Positions 1 to 10,753 of a stretch of DNA of 64,000 nt are shown piece by piece (position 1 is the first letter of the stretch; each line of letters begins with the position of its first letter). Under the pieces are notes generated by a model that saw only the letters and a list, made by a program, of their open reading frames with translations, made no database searches and had not been told where the DNA came from. A program made the translations under genes and the position numbers. Source of the stretch: Prillingera fragicola (taxonomy: Eukaryota > Basidiomycota > Tremellomycetes > Trichosporonales > Trichosporonaceae); assembly GCA_002335605.1 (NCBI GenBank), contig BEDY01000001.1, positions 2,108,001 through 2,172,000 of the forward strand. Reading direction: 5' to 3'.

Positions 1-1102
1 ATTGATGCTCCGTACCCGCTAGCAGTGGACGACCGGTGGTGGGACATTTCTCATCCGGACGAACCCATCATCCAGCCTGCACACGCCGGTGTCCCCCACG
101 TCTCGGGCTTTATCTACGGAGTGCAACTGGACCGCATCATCTCTTCTGCCCTGCTTGTCATCCCCGCCCGCGCCGACCCGACGATGCGGGACAAGCTTCC
201 TGCCATCATTGCAGAAATCGTACATGCGCTGCACGTGTGGTTCGCCTCCCTCCCTCCACTGCTGTCCTGGGATCCGCAACGCTCTCTAAACAACGAAGGC
301 GACATTCTGCGCACGACCCATCTTCACGCGCGCTACCACTGGACACGTATCATTGTGCACTACTCGCCCGTCGCAGCGGCAATGGACACGACCTCTCTTC
401 CAGCGCGCGAACTCTTTGCCGTCCCTCTAGACGCCGCGCGCATGCTGTGCGAAATCTGCGGCTTTCTGCTCTCGCGTGAAAGCATCTTTGGGCCGCTGAC
501 GCAGAAACCGCTAGACTTTGAGTTTTTAGACTATGCCTTTCTCGCAGGCGCCGTCACCTTGCTGGGCGTCCACGCCGGCGTCGTCGCCCACGACGACATG
601 CAGGCCGCCCAGGGCGTGCAGACGTGTATCGATACTTGCCGGCAGATGGATTTCGTCTCCCGCCGAGCAGGGCAGGTGAGCGACCTGCTCGTGCTGATGC
701 GGCACAACGTCGCGGTGCGCGTCGGCGGCGTGTGGGCGCTGGGCGACGATGTCGATGAGAAACCGCCTACGACCAGGACAGGCGAGGAGGGCGAGGACGC
801 GTCCCCCCTGTCGCTGACTACGAGTCTGGGTCTGCCGTGGTTCTCGGCCGAAGACACTGCGGCGCTCCTCATGCCGCCCTCGGACTCGCCTGTGGCTGTG
901 GCGACCGCGTATCGGACACGGGAGAACACGCCTGGTGCGGGTGGCGCGGTGGTGGACGGGTTGGATACCGAGGGAGATGATTGGAGCCAGCTGCTTTCTG
1001 CCTTTGCGTACGTGTTGAGTGTGACAGCAGCGCTGACGTTGCAGGATGAGTTTGAACCAGCCGGTGGTAGAGGATCAGTTTGCGGTCGAGCACCATGGCT
1101 GA
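1..1102 (+). CDS. Fungal-specific transcription factor, C-terminal part (5' end outside window)
   Basis: The reading frame is open from base 1 and its opening residues (IDAPYPLAVDDRWW, then PHVSGFIYGVQLDRIISS) are typical of the fungal_trans regulatory domain that follows a Zn2Cys6 DNA-binding domain, which must lie upstream of the window. Proposed exons are <1-1007 and 1045-1102. The intron has a GTACGT donor and a CTGAC branch followed by TTGCAG, and the last exon ends in FAVEHHG and a stop at 1100-1102. Reading through the intron would give a Cys/Arg-rich tail ending at 1152, which looks non-coding. About 354 residues are visible. The presumed role is nuclear gene regulation; target genes cannot be inferred. 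Convergent with TIM54, whose stop is about 110 bp away. Confidence 0.75.
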
Positions 1103-1213
1103 CATGTCGAATAGTTAGTTTCTGTTGTACACGTATGCGATTGCTGTGGTGAGTGAAAATGTATGGTGGAATCAGTACCTCCTGGTGTGCTAGAATGGTG
1201 CATGCAACATGGC

Positions 1214-2872
1214 CTACTCGTTGGCCGCAGCCTCGGCCTCACGCGCCTTGGCCGCCTTGGGGTCAAAGACGTTGAGCCAACCCGCCCAAGTCGAGTCCCA
1301 CTGGAGGGGCGCCTCGGGCTTGACAATCTCAAAGCCCTCGAGATTCCCGTGCCAGCGGAGCTCGCGCTTGCGGCGCTCGGCGCGCAGGTCGTCCTCGGTC
1401 GTAATGGGCTTGTCGCTCTTCTTCTCCGCGTCGGTCAGACCACGCTCGCCACGCGCAAACTGGCGGGCAGACTCGAGACGCTCAGCGAGCTTGGGGTAGT
1501 ACTCCTCGCGGGCGTCGTCAATCTGCTTCGGGGTCTTGTAAAAGTTCTTCTTGTAGAAGCCCTCGGCAGAAATGTCAAAGTCCGTGTCGGGGCGAACACC
1601 GTTGAGGGCGTCGGCGGTCTCGGGGGCAACAAACGGACGGGTAGTGTTGGTGATGAGCGCGTAGGCGAGCTCGGCACCCTCCTGAACCTTGCGGCGCTCG
1701 TTGAACATGTCCCACAGCATGTAGGGGATTTGCTTGAAGCCAAGGTGCTTCATGAAGGGGACGAGGAGCATGGGGGGCTGGGCGGGGAGCTGGGCAGGAG
1801 GGGAGTTCCACTCCTCGGGAATCGTCTCCTTGGCAGCGGCGCCGGCCTGGGGAGCAGCGGGGGTGGGAACGATAGGCGGTGCGCGAGAGAGGAACGAGAG
1901 ATTGGTGTGCGAGGGCTTGGGCTCGGCGGCAGCAGCGACGGCAGCGTCAGCGACCTCGGCAGGAAGGTCGGCGTTGAGCGAGACCTTTTCCTCAAAGACG
2001 CCGTCGTTGGCAATGTCCTTTTCGACATCGTCCTCCCACTTCCACGCACCCACACCATTGCCCCATCCTGCCTTCATGCCCGACATGTACTCCTTGAACG
2101 TGTGGCGACCGACAATGACAGTTCCTCCCTCGAGCTCGCGCTGCGCTGCGCTTTGACGGTCAAGCGCAACAGGCAAGGGCACAAACTGCTCAGCCTCCTG
2201 GAGACCAAGAGCCTCACGGCGCTTGCGCAGCTGGTCGGCGCGGACGATGCGTGCGACCGAGCCGTGCAGCGGTGCATGAATAGGCTCGTAGTCGATGGCA
2301 GCGGCGGCAAGGTATGGCTGGCTTGTCAGCCCAGCACTCTACTATCACACGACACTTACCTTGACATACCGCCTAAAGTATCGCAGACACCTGTCCGTGT
2401 CATCGTCATCAGGCCAGCGCGCGCCGTACACCTTGACACGACGGGGCTCATCCAGACTACCCTTGGTAGGCTGCTGGGCAAGGTACGAGACCTTGTCAAT
2501 GTACTCCTTCTTGATACGCTTGCACTCGGCCGAGTCATAGTAGTATGCGAACGTGAGGGTGCCGACAGTGGCAAGAAAGACGCTCATCTTGGGTCCGGGG
2601 AGCTTGGGCTTCCAAGTCAGCACACTGCGGGGGATACCCGTGTGCTCGAGAGCGCCCTTCCATCCTGGAAGAGGTGCGGGGGGAGGCTTGGGCTTGTGGC
2701 CGAAAAGTGGTCCCTCGACAGCGGGTGCTGCCTTCTTTGCTGCGTCGGCGGCGGTGGAAGCAGCAGAGGTGGAAGCGGCGGCGGTGGGGGTTGCTACTGC
2801 TGGAGCTGCAGCGGGGGTAGCTGTTCCCGCTGGAGGGGCTGGTGGTTTTGGTGGCTGTTCTGGGGTGGACAT
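1214..2872 (-). CDS. TIM54: Mitochondrial import inner membrane translocase subunit Tim54
   Basis: Exons 2872-2360 and 2317-1214 encode 538 residues; the 42-nt intron has an ACTTAC-complement (GTAAGT) donor and phase 0. After a Pro/Ala-rich leader (residues 1-70) comes a single membrane segment at about 95-112 (MSVFLATVGTLTFAYYY), then the family block with RIKKEY and a WPDDD element. The intron joins YVK to PYLAAAAIDYEPIH, matching the family's conserved VKPY...DYE motif. Tim54 belongs to the TIM22 complex, which inserts carrier proteins into the mitochondrial inner membrane. The alternating Ala/Pro leader is longer than in yeast. A long open frame on the opposite strand (1163-2908) is the shadow of this gene's high-GC codons. 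Confidence 0.93.
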
Positions 2873-3648
2873 GGTGGCGAGGTAGTGTCCAAGACCAAGA
2901 TGATGTGACTTTTGACCACGAAGAGAGATTTTGGGATAAATCTACCCGGATGCAAATAGGAAAAGTGCCTTAGATGCATTAGCGGAAGCAGATTGGGTAT
3001 TAGAACTGTTTCTATTTGGCGTCCAGGATCACGGCGGCAGTAGAGTGGAGGTCGTCCAGCAGCGACAGCGCATTGTACATTCATGTTCACTTATGTCTCG
3101 AGCACACGTATCTTATGTACTTTTAGGCGTGAAATCTCACAACGCTGTATAGAAGCCCAGAAGACGAGATACGTCATCTACGACGTCTACTACACCCACC
3201 TCTTTCCCACCAAACACTCAAAGCAATCACTCTGCAATCATTTCTGAAACCTCATAGGCTACCACATAGACTCAGCACCATATTTTTCACCCGAGCTTCC
3301 TGCATAGTTTGTTTGAGAGGTTTGTGCCCCACCCTTGTAGGCGCCAGTTAACGAAGGCATACTGACTTCGGCACAACGTTGTGCAAGCCATTCTGCACAC
3401 GAGACAAAGGTGTGAGTTCATTTGGCTGTAAGTAGATGCAAATCAGCATGCCCCTAAATGTTTAAAAAGTCCGAGGCTGCCCTCGGCTGGTCCACCAGCC
3501 GAGGACGGCCCTGCAATTGCCCAGGAGTACTCCGAATGCCATGTCGGCCCAGCTCGTGTGCGAGGCCGTCCAGCCAGTTAGACATTGTAGTAGTGATCAT
3601 TGCAGATTATGAAGTTGCTGGGTACTGTGTAAAATAGGCCGTCGTTAC
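2873..3648. other. Intergenic: TIM54 promoter side and TPT1 3' side
   Basis: 776 bp with no convincing coding frame. It holds the TIM54 upstream region and, on the TPT1 side, the hairpin at 3481-3504. The local base composition is more AT-rich than the genes. Confidence 0.7.
3481..3504. repeat. Perfect 10-bp inverted repeat (stem-loop)
   Basis: The arms CCTCGGCTGG and CCAGCCGAGG are perfectly complementary around a 4-base TCCA loop. It lies about 145 bp past the TPT1 stop codon in the direction of TPT1 transcription and about 600 bp upstream of TIM54. It could form a stable hairpin in the TPT1 3' UTR or in read-through RNA, or be a bound palindrome. Function is unknown. Confidence 0.8.
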
Positions 3649-4691
3649 TTACACCTCGCCGGCGGCCTCGACCCTGGACTCGCACGCAGCGCCATTCTCC
3701 CACACGACGATGCGCTGGCCCTTCTCGAGATGCACGGCCTTGCGCCAGTACTCCTTCGGTACGAAGCCGTCGGCGTTTCCTGGTGTAAGAACGACGCCGT
3801 TCGCAGCAGAGTAGACTGGGATGGGAGGGGTTGCGGAGAGCATTTTGGGGAGGTCGAGGAAGATGTGAAGGGTAGCGTTGGGACGCGGCACTATTGTCAG
3901 TGCATGTTGTTCACTATCACTCACAGATTCGGTGGCCTTCGAGAGCAGGGGCAAGGTGGACGTGCTGGCGCCCCATCTTTGACAATCCAGACTCCTCTGT
4001 TAACGTTAGTACGATTAGACATTGACACTGACTGAGGGTGTCGAACAACTTCCACTGGGTGCCGTGAACGAGCAGTCCGGCCCGTGCCCGTCCGTCCTCG
4101 TTGTCGAGAATAGGTTCCAGGTGGCCCGTTCCCTCAAGCTTGATGCTATGCCCCTGAGTTGCGCGAATGAACCACTCGCCGCGGGGATCCGATCCGGAGG
4201 CGCCGTCGTCAGTGGGTGAAGGCAGGACGACAAATGGCAGCTCGGTCCACTCGGGCTCCACAGGGGTTGCGGGCTGAGGCTTTGGTGCCGGCTCAGTTAC
4301 GACTGCCTTGGCAATATCAGCAGTAATGCCCTCCACGCCTTCGGCTCCAGGCTGAGGCTTGGAGACTTTTGGCTTCTTGGGCTGCTGGACCTTCTTGGGC
4401 TTGGGCTTGGGCTCGCTGGGGTCGTAGCCAAATACGAGCTCGAAGCGCTTCTTGGCGTTCTCCTCGACAATGCGAAATACTGTTGGTTGATCAACCGCCT
4501 TCATCTTGGGGCGGGCGAGCTGCAACGTCAGTTGCCACCCACGTCGCAGGCTCGCGACTCACGACATCCTTGAGGCGGACCAGGCCGTCAGAGCGAATGT
4601 GGAGGCTCTCCTTTACAGCTCCATGGCGGAGAATGTAGGCCAGAGCTTTTGAAGCCATGACGTCTGGGTCGTCGTTGTTTGGCCGAGGCAT
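3649..4691 (-). CDS. TPT1: tRNA 2'-phosphotransferase (Tpt1/KptA family)
   Basis: Four exons (4691-4563, 4519-4033, 3996-3925, 3890-3649) encode 309 residues. Tpt1 removes the 2'-phosphate left at the splice junction of tRNAs, passing it to NAD+. Visible family features are LAYILRH near the N-terminus, IRATQGHS, the SGLSKMGRQHVHLAP block and VVWENG near the end. An insert of about 70 residues rich in Lys, Pro and Ala (KPKPKKVQQPKKPK) separates the N-terminal winged-helix part from the catalytic part and is unusual for the family. The introns are 43, 36 and 34 nt; the 36-nt intron lacks a stop and is a multiple of three, so retention would add 12 residues. Divergent from FIP1 across a 201-bp promoter carrying three CACGTG boxes. 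Confidence 0.92.
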
Positions 4692-4766
4692 GGCGGGTAG
4701 AGTGGTGAAGACGAGGAGATGAGATGTCTACTCGAAGTATCAACATTTCATTATTCAGGGAATTGT

Positions 4767-4793
4767 CACGTGGTAACACGTGGAATGCACGTG
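4767..4793. promoter_or_regulatory. Three phased CACGTG boxes in the TPT1/FIP1 divergent promoter
   Basis: CACGTG occurs at 4767-4772, 4777-4782 and 4788-4793, i.e. with 10- and 11-bp spacing, about one helical turn. CACGTG is the classical site of bHLH factors such as Cbf1 or Pho4 (family knowledge). The cluster sits midway between the two start codons (4691 on minus, 4893 on plus), so it could act on both genes. Binding by a named factor is inference. Confidence 0.7.
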
Positions 4794-4892
4794 GGTGTGG
4801 TCTGGCGGAGGAAAACCCTACCCATTCTGCAACAAGTAGTGGTCCACTCTTGCATTCATCGTCCTGTTCTTCACTTCTCACCACCACCCAAC

Positions 4893-7020
4893 ATGGACAT
4901 GGACGACGACGACTCGTTCCTCTACGGAGAGGCTCCTGCAGCAGAGCAGCCACAGGTTGAACCTCAGCATGCAGCAGCTGACGCAGCGCCTGGTAAGCTA
5001 GTGTTAGTCGGACATGATCTAACATCGACAGCAGCTTCGGCGTCCAATGGTCTGAGCGCGTCCATGGCAGCGTAAGTACTGGTGGTTACATGGAGAACAC
5101 AGCAACTTACTTTTCAGATCCCTTGCAGCATATGGAATCGACCCCACCACCGCTGTCCGCGAGGAGGCGCCAGAAGACGGAGGAGTGGAGGAAGAAGACG
5201 GTGACGATGATGATGACTCGGACTCGGACGACGACGACATCCAGTTCAGCATGACGGACAATGTGCGCCGCTTGGATCTGAGGTGAGAAAGCATGCTAGT
5301 GACGTATCTGACAAGTCTAGGAAGCCTCAGCCAGCTCAGCAGTCAAATGTCATTGGTATTGGAAAGTGGGCGCACACTGCGACTTCCACTGCACCGGCAG
5401 CCGCTTCTCCGGTCGCTCCCAAGACTCTGTCTACGCCAACAAAGGGTAAATTTAACATTTACGTGCTAGGCTGACCTTGCAGCACCCGCTCCTGCCCCCG
5501 ATGCGCTGACCGACTATGCCCCCGCTGCTCGTCCTGGCGTCTCTCAGCCTAGCCCAACACCAGCGGCTGCGACCGCAGAGCCTGTCATCCAGCTCGCACC
5601 AGGCAATGGCCCTCCTCCCACCACTGCTCTCCCCCACTCAAACCTTCCCGTCCAGACCGCCCCTGGCACGACAGCCAGGATCGACCCCTCCAACCCCACT
5701 GGCGTGATACCGTCGACTGGCACTTCGGTGTACGATGTCGACATTGCCCAGTTTGAGGGCTCAGGCCAGATGTGGCGTCGCCCCGGCAGCGACCTGTCCG
5801 AGTGGTTCAACTACGGCTTTGATGAGGTCACGTATCCAAAGTTCCTGCGCTTTCGTCAGGAGATGGAGCAGGGTCGTGCCGCCCTTGTGAGTTGCAATAC
5901 AGTGCTGAAGCTAACGACAGGCCAACATGGGCAACATGCAGCAGATGACCCCGGACGTCGCGAACATGCTGCACGTCCCTATGGGCATGACCAACCCGCA
6001 AGCGCAGCAGATGCAGCAAATGCAGATGATGCAGCAGATGCAGCAGACCATGGCGATGCAGGGCATGGACCCGTCTGCCATGTTCGGCGGCATGCAGGGC
6101 CAGCAAGGCAACATGAACATGATGAACATGCAGCAGGGCATGCAGAATATGCAGGGAAGGCAGGGTAGGTCTGCACATGTGGTACGGTGCTGACAGCAGG
6201 CAACAACGGCCAGCAGCCCGGCACCGAGCAGGAAGAAGGCGCGACCGAGGGTGGCGAGCCCCAGGCCGCTCCCGTGCAGGCCGCTCAGAACCAGAACCAG
6301 GTCCAAAACGCGTACGCCGCACGCAACATGCCAGCCCAACGCGGCATGCCAGCTGGGCGAGGCGGGATGGCCATGCGGGGCGGCCGGGGCGGCACCCCTC
6401 TCGCGCCGCGCGGCCACGCCATGCCGCCCAACGCGCCCAAGGGCCCGAAAGCCGGTCGATTCAAGGACAAGGACCGCGTCGCTGCTGCGGATTCTGCTGC
6501 GGCTGCCAACCTGGACTATGGCAGCTTGGAAGGCGGTGGCTCCGACGGCCCCGGCTCTCGCGACAGGAGTCGCTCAGCTTCACCCCAACGCGAGCGCGAG
6601 CACCGGCGGTACGACTCGCGCGAGCGCGAGCGCCACCACGACGACAGGAGTGAGGGCGAGTACGACGAAGGCGAGTATCAGCCTTCGTCGCGCGGGGAGC
6701 GCCGCGGTGACCGTGACCGGTCCGAGCGCGACCGGTATGGTGAGCGTGAGGACCGGTACGGCGAGCGGTCTAGGCATGAGTCGCGGGACGAGCACCGTTC
6801 TGAGCGCGGCTCGAGGCGCAGCTCGCCTCGGCGCGGCAGCAGGCTGCGTGACGAGGGGGACGGGAGCCGGTCTGGCTCGCACGGGCTGGGACCTGATGGG
6901 TGGGAGAGTGGCGAGGAGGAGGAGCGGCGCGGCTCGCGTGCGGCGCGCAAGAGAAGCAGGAGTCCCGAGGAGGAGAGGCATGACGATCGTCCCAGGCGGA
7001 GTACGCGAGCGAGGCGGTAG
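4893..7020 (+). CDS. FIP1: Fip1, pre-mRNA 3'-end polyadenylation factor
   Basis: Seven exons: 4893-4992, 5035-5071 (or from 5032), 5118-5282, 5321-5445, 5483-5886, 5921-6164, 6200-7020 (or from 6197), giving about 632 residues. The Fip1 signature lies around residues 235-275: YDVDIAQFEGSGQMWR, then DLSEWFNYGFDE and a PKFLRFRQ element. Fip1 tethers poly(A) polymerase to the cleavage and polyadenylation complex. Before it are acidic (EEEDGDDDDDSDSDDDD) and Pro/Ala-rich stretches; after it comes a Met/Gln-rich segment (exon 6), Gly/Arg repeats, and from about residue 470 a long Arg/Glu/Ser/Asp-rich tail resembling the RE/RS tail of metazoan Fip1 rather than the short yeast form. Two acceptors are NAGNAG tandems. 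Confidence 0.93.
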
Positions 7021-7083
7021 ATTAGGATATGAAACGGTGCTGCTGCCAAGCGAACTCTACTATCATTTCTATACCACACTGGA

Positions 7084-8380
7084 TTAATCGATAATCCCCA
7101 TGAATCTAGCCCAATTCCGCTCCAGCTGCCGCACAGCCCAGACGTCGTGTTCAGCTTTCTCGACCAGCTTGCCGTGCTCGTCAAACTCGTCCTCCTCTTC
7201 CTCCTCCATGACCCACTCCTCCTCCCCACACTCGACCTTCCATCCCCTAACCCGCGCAACCCACTCAACGGCAGCCCAAACCTGGCGCGTGCAGTGCTCG
7301 GCCGTATCCGTGTCGCTCTCCACCAACATCCTCTCCCTCGGCACGGCCGCCACGACGCCCGCGCCGGGCCCGCGCGGGGTGAGGAGGACCGAGGGGGAGA
7401 AGTAAACATTCGGCAGCCGCCTAGCTGCCTGCGCGAGGAACTCGGGGCTCATCCCGCCACACGAGTGGATACAGATCCCACACCGCCCAAACACCGCTGG
7501 GCTCGCAGCTGTGCGCGCGGAGAGCAAGAGATCGAGAGTGGCGCCGGGCGCGTTGACGCAGTGAAAGCTCACGGGGAGCGCGAGGTCGAGCGCGATCTCG
7601 AGCTGGAGCTTGGCGATCGCTGTCTGGTGGCCCACGAGCGTCTTGAATGGCAAGAGCACCACGTTGGGGTCCGTCTTCAGCCCCGTCGTGCCCGGGAGGG
7701 GCCGCTCGCGGACCCCTGCCGGGACATTGACGCGCACGCGGGCGGTTGCGTCGAGCCCGATTTCGCCGAGCATTACCAGCTGCCCGCTGGTTTTTGCCCG
7801 CTCGAGGTCGTGTTTGAGCTTTTCTAGTCGCGGTGTGAATGGTTCGGGCTCGGGGAGGAGGTGGAGCAGCGCCTCGAGGTCCGGAAGTTGTTTGGGCTTA
7901 GGCGCAAAGACCTCGGTGTAATGCTCGAGCTTGCTGGGCGCCGGGTCGTGCAGGGAGAAACGATGGGTGAACCATGGATGATAGCCTGGGGTGTTAGCTG
8001 TGGCTGGGAATAGGGGCGGCGCACCGAATGCAACGACTACGCGTGGTCCGGTAGTGGTGCTTGACCCGTCTCGACACCAAGGCCGCGCTTCACCTAACGC
8101 GCGCACGGCGTCCTGGTCGTCGCAGGTGGACATGGCTGCGAGGCCGCCCAGGCCCACGGCGTCAAGTGTCGCTGCCGACGGGGTGTAGTCTGTTGGATGG
8201 CAGTGGGCGTCGGTCACTGGTTGTCAGCTCGTTCTCACCAGAGGACTCTAGGTGCAAAGTGGAGGTAGACCCACAGTGCTTGAGGATATGCGCGGGGGGC
8301 AACTCGATGCTCCGCCAGTCGAGGGGCATGATCCTACCGTCGTCTGCTTTTGGCGGGGCTGACGCTGGTGGCGGACACAT
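7084..8380 (-). CDS. TatD-type metal-dependent hydrolase, Scn1 (Cut9-interacting) family
   Basis: Exons 8380-8275, 8216-8025 and 7985-7084 encode 399 residues. Metal-site motifs are in the expected order: DAHCHPTD, GEIGLD, VSFHC, IHSCGG and ESDTD. FGYHPWF forms only after the 39-nt second intron is removed. The family includes 3'-5' DNases and the fission yeast Cut9-interacting protein Scn1; the substrate here is unknown. The first intron (8217-8274) is inferred because the frame upstream of TDAHCH has no ATG; its GTGGGT donor and GCTGAC branch are acceptable. An in-frame ATG at 8326 is an alternative start. The C-terminal part carries an acidic insert (EEEWVMEEEEEDEFDE). Convergent with FIP1, 63 bp apart. 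Confidence 0.83.
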
Positions 8381-8590
8381 TGTGCTTGTGAGTGACAGTG
8401 TAGTTGAGAGTTGGTGTCGAGGTGTTTGTGGGTGGTGGATGACGATGTATTGTCGCTAGAGTGGCAAAAGTGGAGGTTGACAAAGTGATCAACGGTCGTG
8501 TCTTCCTCGCGCCCATCCCATCTTGCACCTCCATGCATGTCATTCTTTGCATCCTCTTCACTCTTCAGCTACACCAATCACCCAACCCAT

Positions 8591-8976
8591 ATGACTCAAA
8601 AGGTAAGCTCAACCCCGAACGAAAGCCAACAAAAGTCCTACGCCCACCTAATGGTCGAGAGCACCGACCCCGCCATCCGCGCAAAGCAAGAACAAATCAC
8701 CCTTCTCGAGGCAAAGCTAGCGTACGTCCCCCCCCCTTCCCACCTCTCTCACTCTTTCCCAGCCGACTGACACACCCAGCGGGGCCGACGCCGATGCCAT
8801 CGTCCAGCGCCACATCCGCCTCCTGCACACCTACAACGAGATCAAGGATGGTGCCCAGTCGCTCATCGGCCGTGTATGTCCGCCGTTGCAGCTGGTGCTG
8901 ACAGCAGTATGCTGTAGCCACGACGTCGACCGTGACCGAGGTCCACGAGCAGCTCGGGCTGTCGCTTACCGAGTAG
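8591..8976 (+). CDS. SWI5: Swi5/Sae3-type recombination mediator
   Basis: Three exons (8591-8721, 8780-8873, 8908-8976) encode about 97 residues, close to the 80-100 usual for the family. The Swi5 core is visible: an N-terminal helical part (KQEQITLLEAKLA), then IRLLHTYNEIKDGAQSLIGR and a tail TEVHEQLGLSL. Swi5 works with Sfr1 (or Mei5) to help Rad51 and Dmc1 filament formation in homologous recombination. The first intron contains a C8 run; the second ends in CTGACAGCAG, where use of the first AG would add a Gln. The start is chosen at MTQK; an in-frame ATG at 8537 would add 18 residues. It begins 210 bp from the divergent Scn1-family gene. Confidence 0.88.
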
Positions 8977-9362
8977 CACGTAAGCGGAATGCCAAGGGGG
9001 AGGAGAACAGGTGACCTTTTGGCTTGGTTCTTATCAGATTAGCAATTCCCCCGCCACCAAGGTTCCTGGGCGATGGTCGACTACGTAGCCGTTCATTATT
9101 GCGTCTGCATTGCACAGTACAAAGTCTCTAGGAGGGCGTGTAGTCCGGTGCAATGATGTGAGATGGGGGAGAAGGGTATGCTGAAAGAGTTTGATAATTT
9201 TGGGGTGGCGAGGCGACTCTGCGAACAAAGAGTAGTCACAAACCTGTGTGCCGCTTGGTGCTTGAACAGATTATCGCTCGTGACGAGCGTCTATGATGAC
9301 TCGCGAGCACCGGTTCAGCCTTCTGACTGGTTTCCTAGCTCGTCGTGGACAGGAGGCCAGGC
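8977..9362. other. Intergenic between convergent SWI5 and mitoferrin
   Basis: 386 bp of 3' flanking sequence. I see no coding exon or RNA gene in it. Confidence 0.7.
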
Positions 9363-10753
9363 TTATGCCACTGAGCCGGTCTCGGGGAGGGCACCGCCCT
9401 GGCGAATGAGAACCTCTGGGTGTTGTTAGCTCTCTTCTTGTCTTTAGACGCAGCACGCGCGCAACTCACTGAAGAACTCGTACGACATCCATGAAATAGC
9501 CGTGCTAGGAGCAACGGTGAGCACTCGGGGAACAAGACCACGACGGAGGCCGCGGAAGCCGTCGCGCTCGACGATGATGCGCAACGCCTCGCCCATGCCG
9601 CGGGCGTTGCGTATCCTGGTGTCGGTGGACGAGCCACGGGTCTGGAGGAGAGTCTTGGCGACGTCGAGGGGAGTAGTGACGGCAGCGGCGAGACCACCGG
9701 CAAGACCACCTGCGGTAACGTGGGTGATGGGCGAGTAGCTTCCGTCCGGGTTGATAAACGACTTGAGCGCTTCATAGGTCGTAAACTGCACGGCGGTAAA
9801 GGGAACGTTCATCATGAGGGTAGTAGGGTACGAGACGTAGAATGCCGATAGACCCTCGTTTTTGAACACGGTCTGGGCACAGTTGAGCACGCTGCGGTAC
9901 GGCGAGTTGCGGATCTGCATGCGCTGCTTGATCACGTCGAATGGGTTCATGAGCGCGTCCGCGGTAACGGTCGCCGAGGCACCAGCGAGCGCAGTGCCGC
10001 ATGCCGCGAGCCATCCCTCGCCGCGTCCACCCGCAATCTCGCGCACAAACTCGTACATGCCAAACTGCGCGGCGTGTGCGGGACCAGCTCCGAGAATGAC
10101 GGAAGCGACACCGCGCCACAGAGTCTTGACGCCCTCGCCGAGACGCACAGAGCGCAGGTGCTGGGCAAAGGTTGTCAATGGCGCGCGAGCAGCCGCAGTT
10201 CCTCCCTCGGCGGCGACGGTGAGGGATGGCAGGACCTGCATACGGGTCTTGATCGAGTCAACGGGAAAGATGGCGGCATGCTCCGAGATACCAGCCTGGA
10301 GAATCAGTCAGCAATGGTGGGGCGGCGGCACACGACAAGTTTGGGACGAGGTGGACAGCTGTGCCGAGGGCCGAGCGCCGATCGGCCGAGGGTTGACCGC
10401 CGCCGAGCGACATTCCACATGCCAAGCAGCATACGCGGTCCGCGACGCTGCACTTGCAGCTCCGTGCACACACCGATCTCGCCACCTGCACAGCCCGTCC
10501 AGAAGCTACTCACCATAGCGCCGGCAGCCATGTTGACGCCCCAGCCGTAGCCAACGGGGAGACTCTCATACTCGTGCTCCTCCTCCTCGTCATGAATGAC
10601 GGCGCCGACACTGTGGCCGTCGAGGTGTGCGCCGTGCGAAGTGACGTGCAAGCGCTTGCCCGTAGATGAGGTCGCCGACGACGACGACGACGAGCTCGAG
10701 TCAGACATTGGAGGGTCGGGCACAAAGACGTGGTGGTGTTGAGTCTGGGACAT
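9363..10753 (-). CDS. MRS4: Mitoferrin, mitochondrial iron carrier (Mrs3/Mrs4 family)
   Basis: Exons 10753-10514, 10295-9470 and 9415-9363 encode 372 residues. Three carrier signatures are present, one per repeat: FPVDSIKTRMQ, NPFDVIKQRMQ and TPLDVAKTLLQ. The context AGAMAGISEHAAIFPVDSIK after the 218-nt intron, and the GLVPRVLTVAPSTAISW and YEFFKVLIRQGG ending formed by the last splice, are typical of mitoferrins. The protein imports ferrous iron across the inner membrane for heme and Fe-S synthesis. The first exon (80 residues) has a Ser run and an acidic EEEEHEYES stretch, a longer N-terminus than yeast Mrs4. The assignment to mitoferrin rather than another carrier rests on the GISEH context. 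Confidence 0.92.

Noticed and set aside
1163..2908. 581-codon plus-strand frame
   Set aside because: It is antisense to TIM54, whose two exons give recognisable family motifs; the frame is Gly/Leu/Val-rich as expected for the reverse complement of GC-rich codons.
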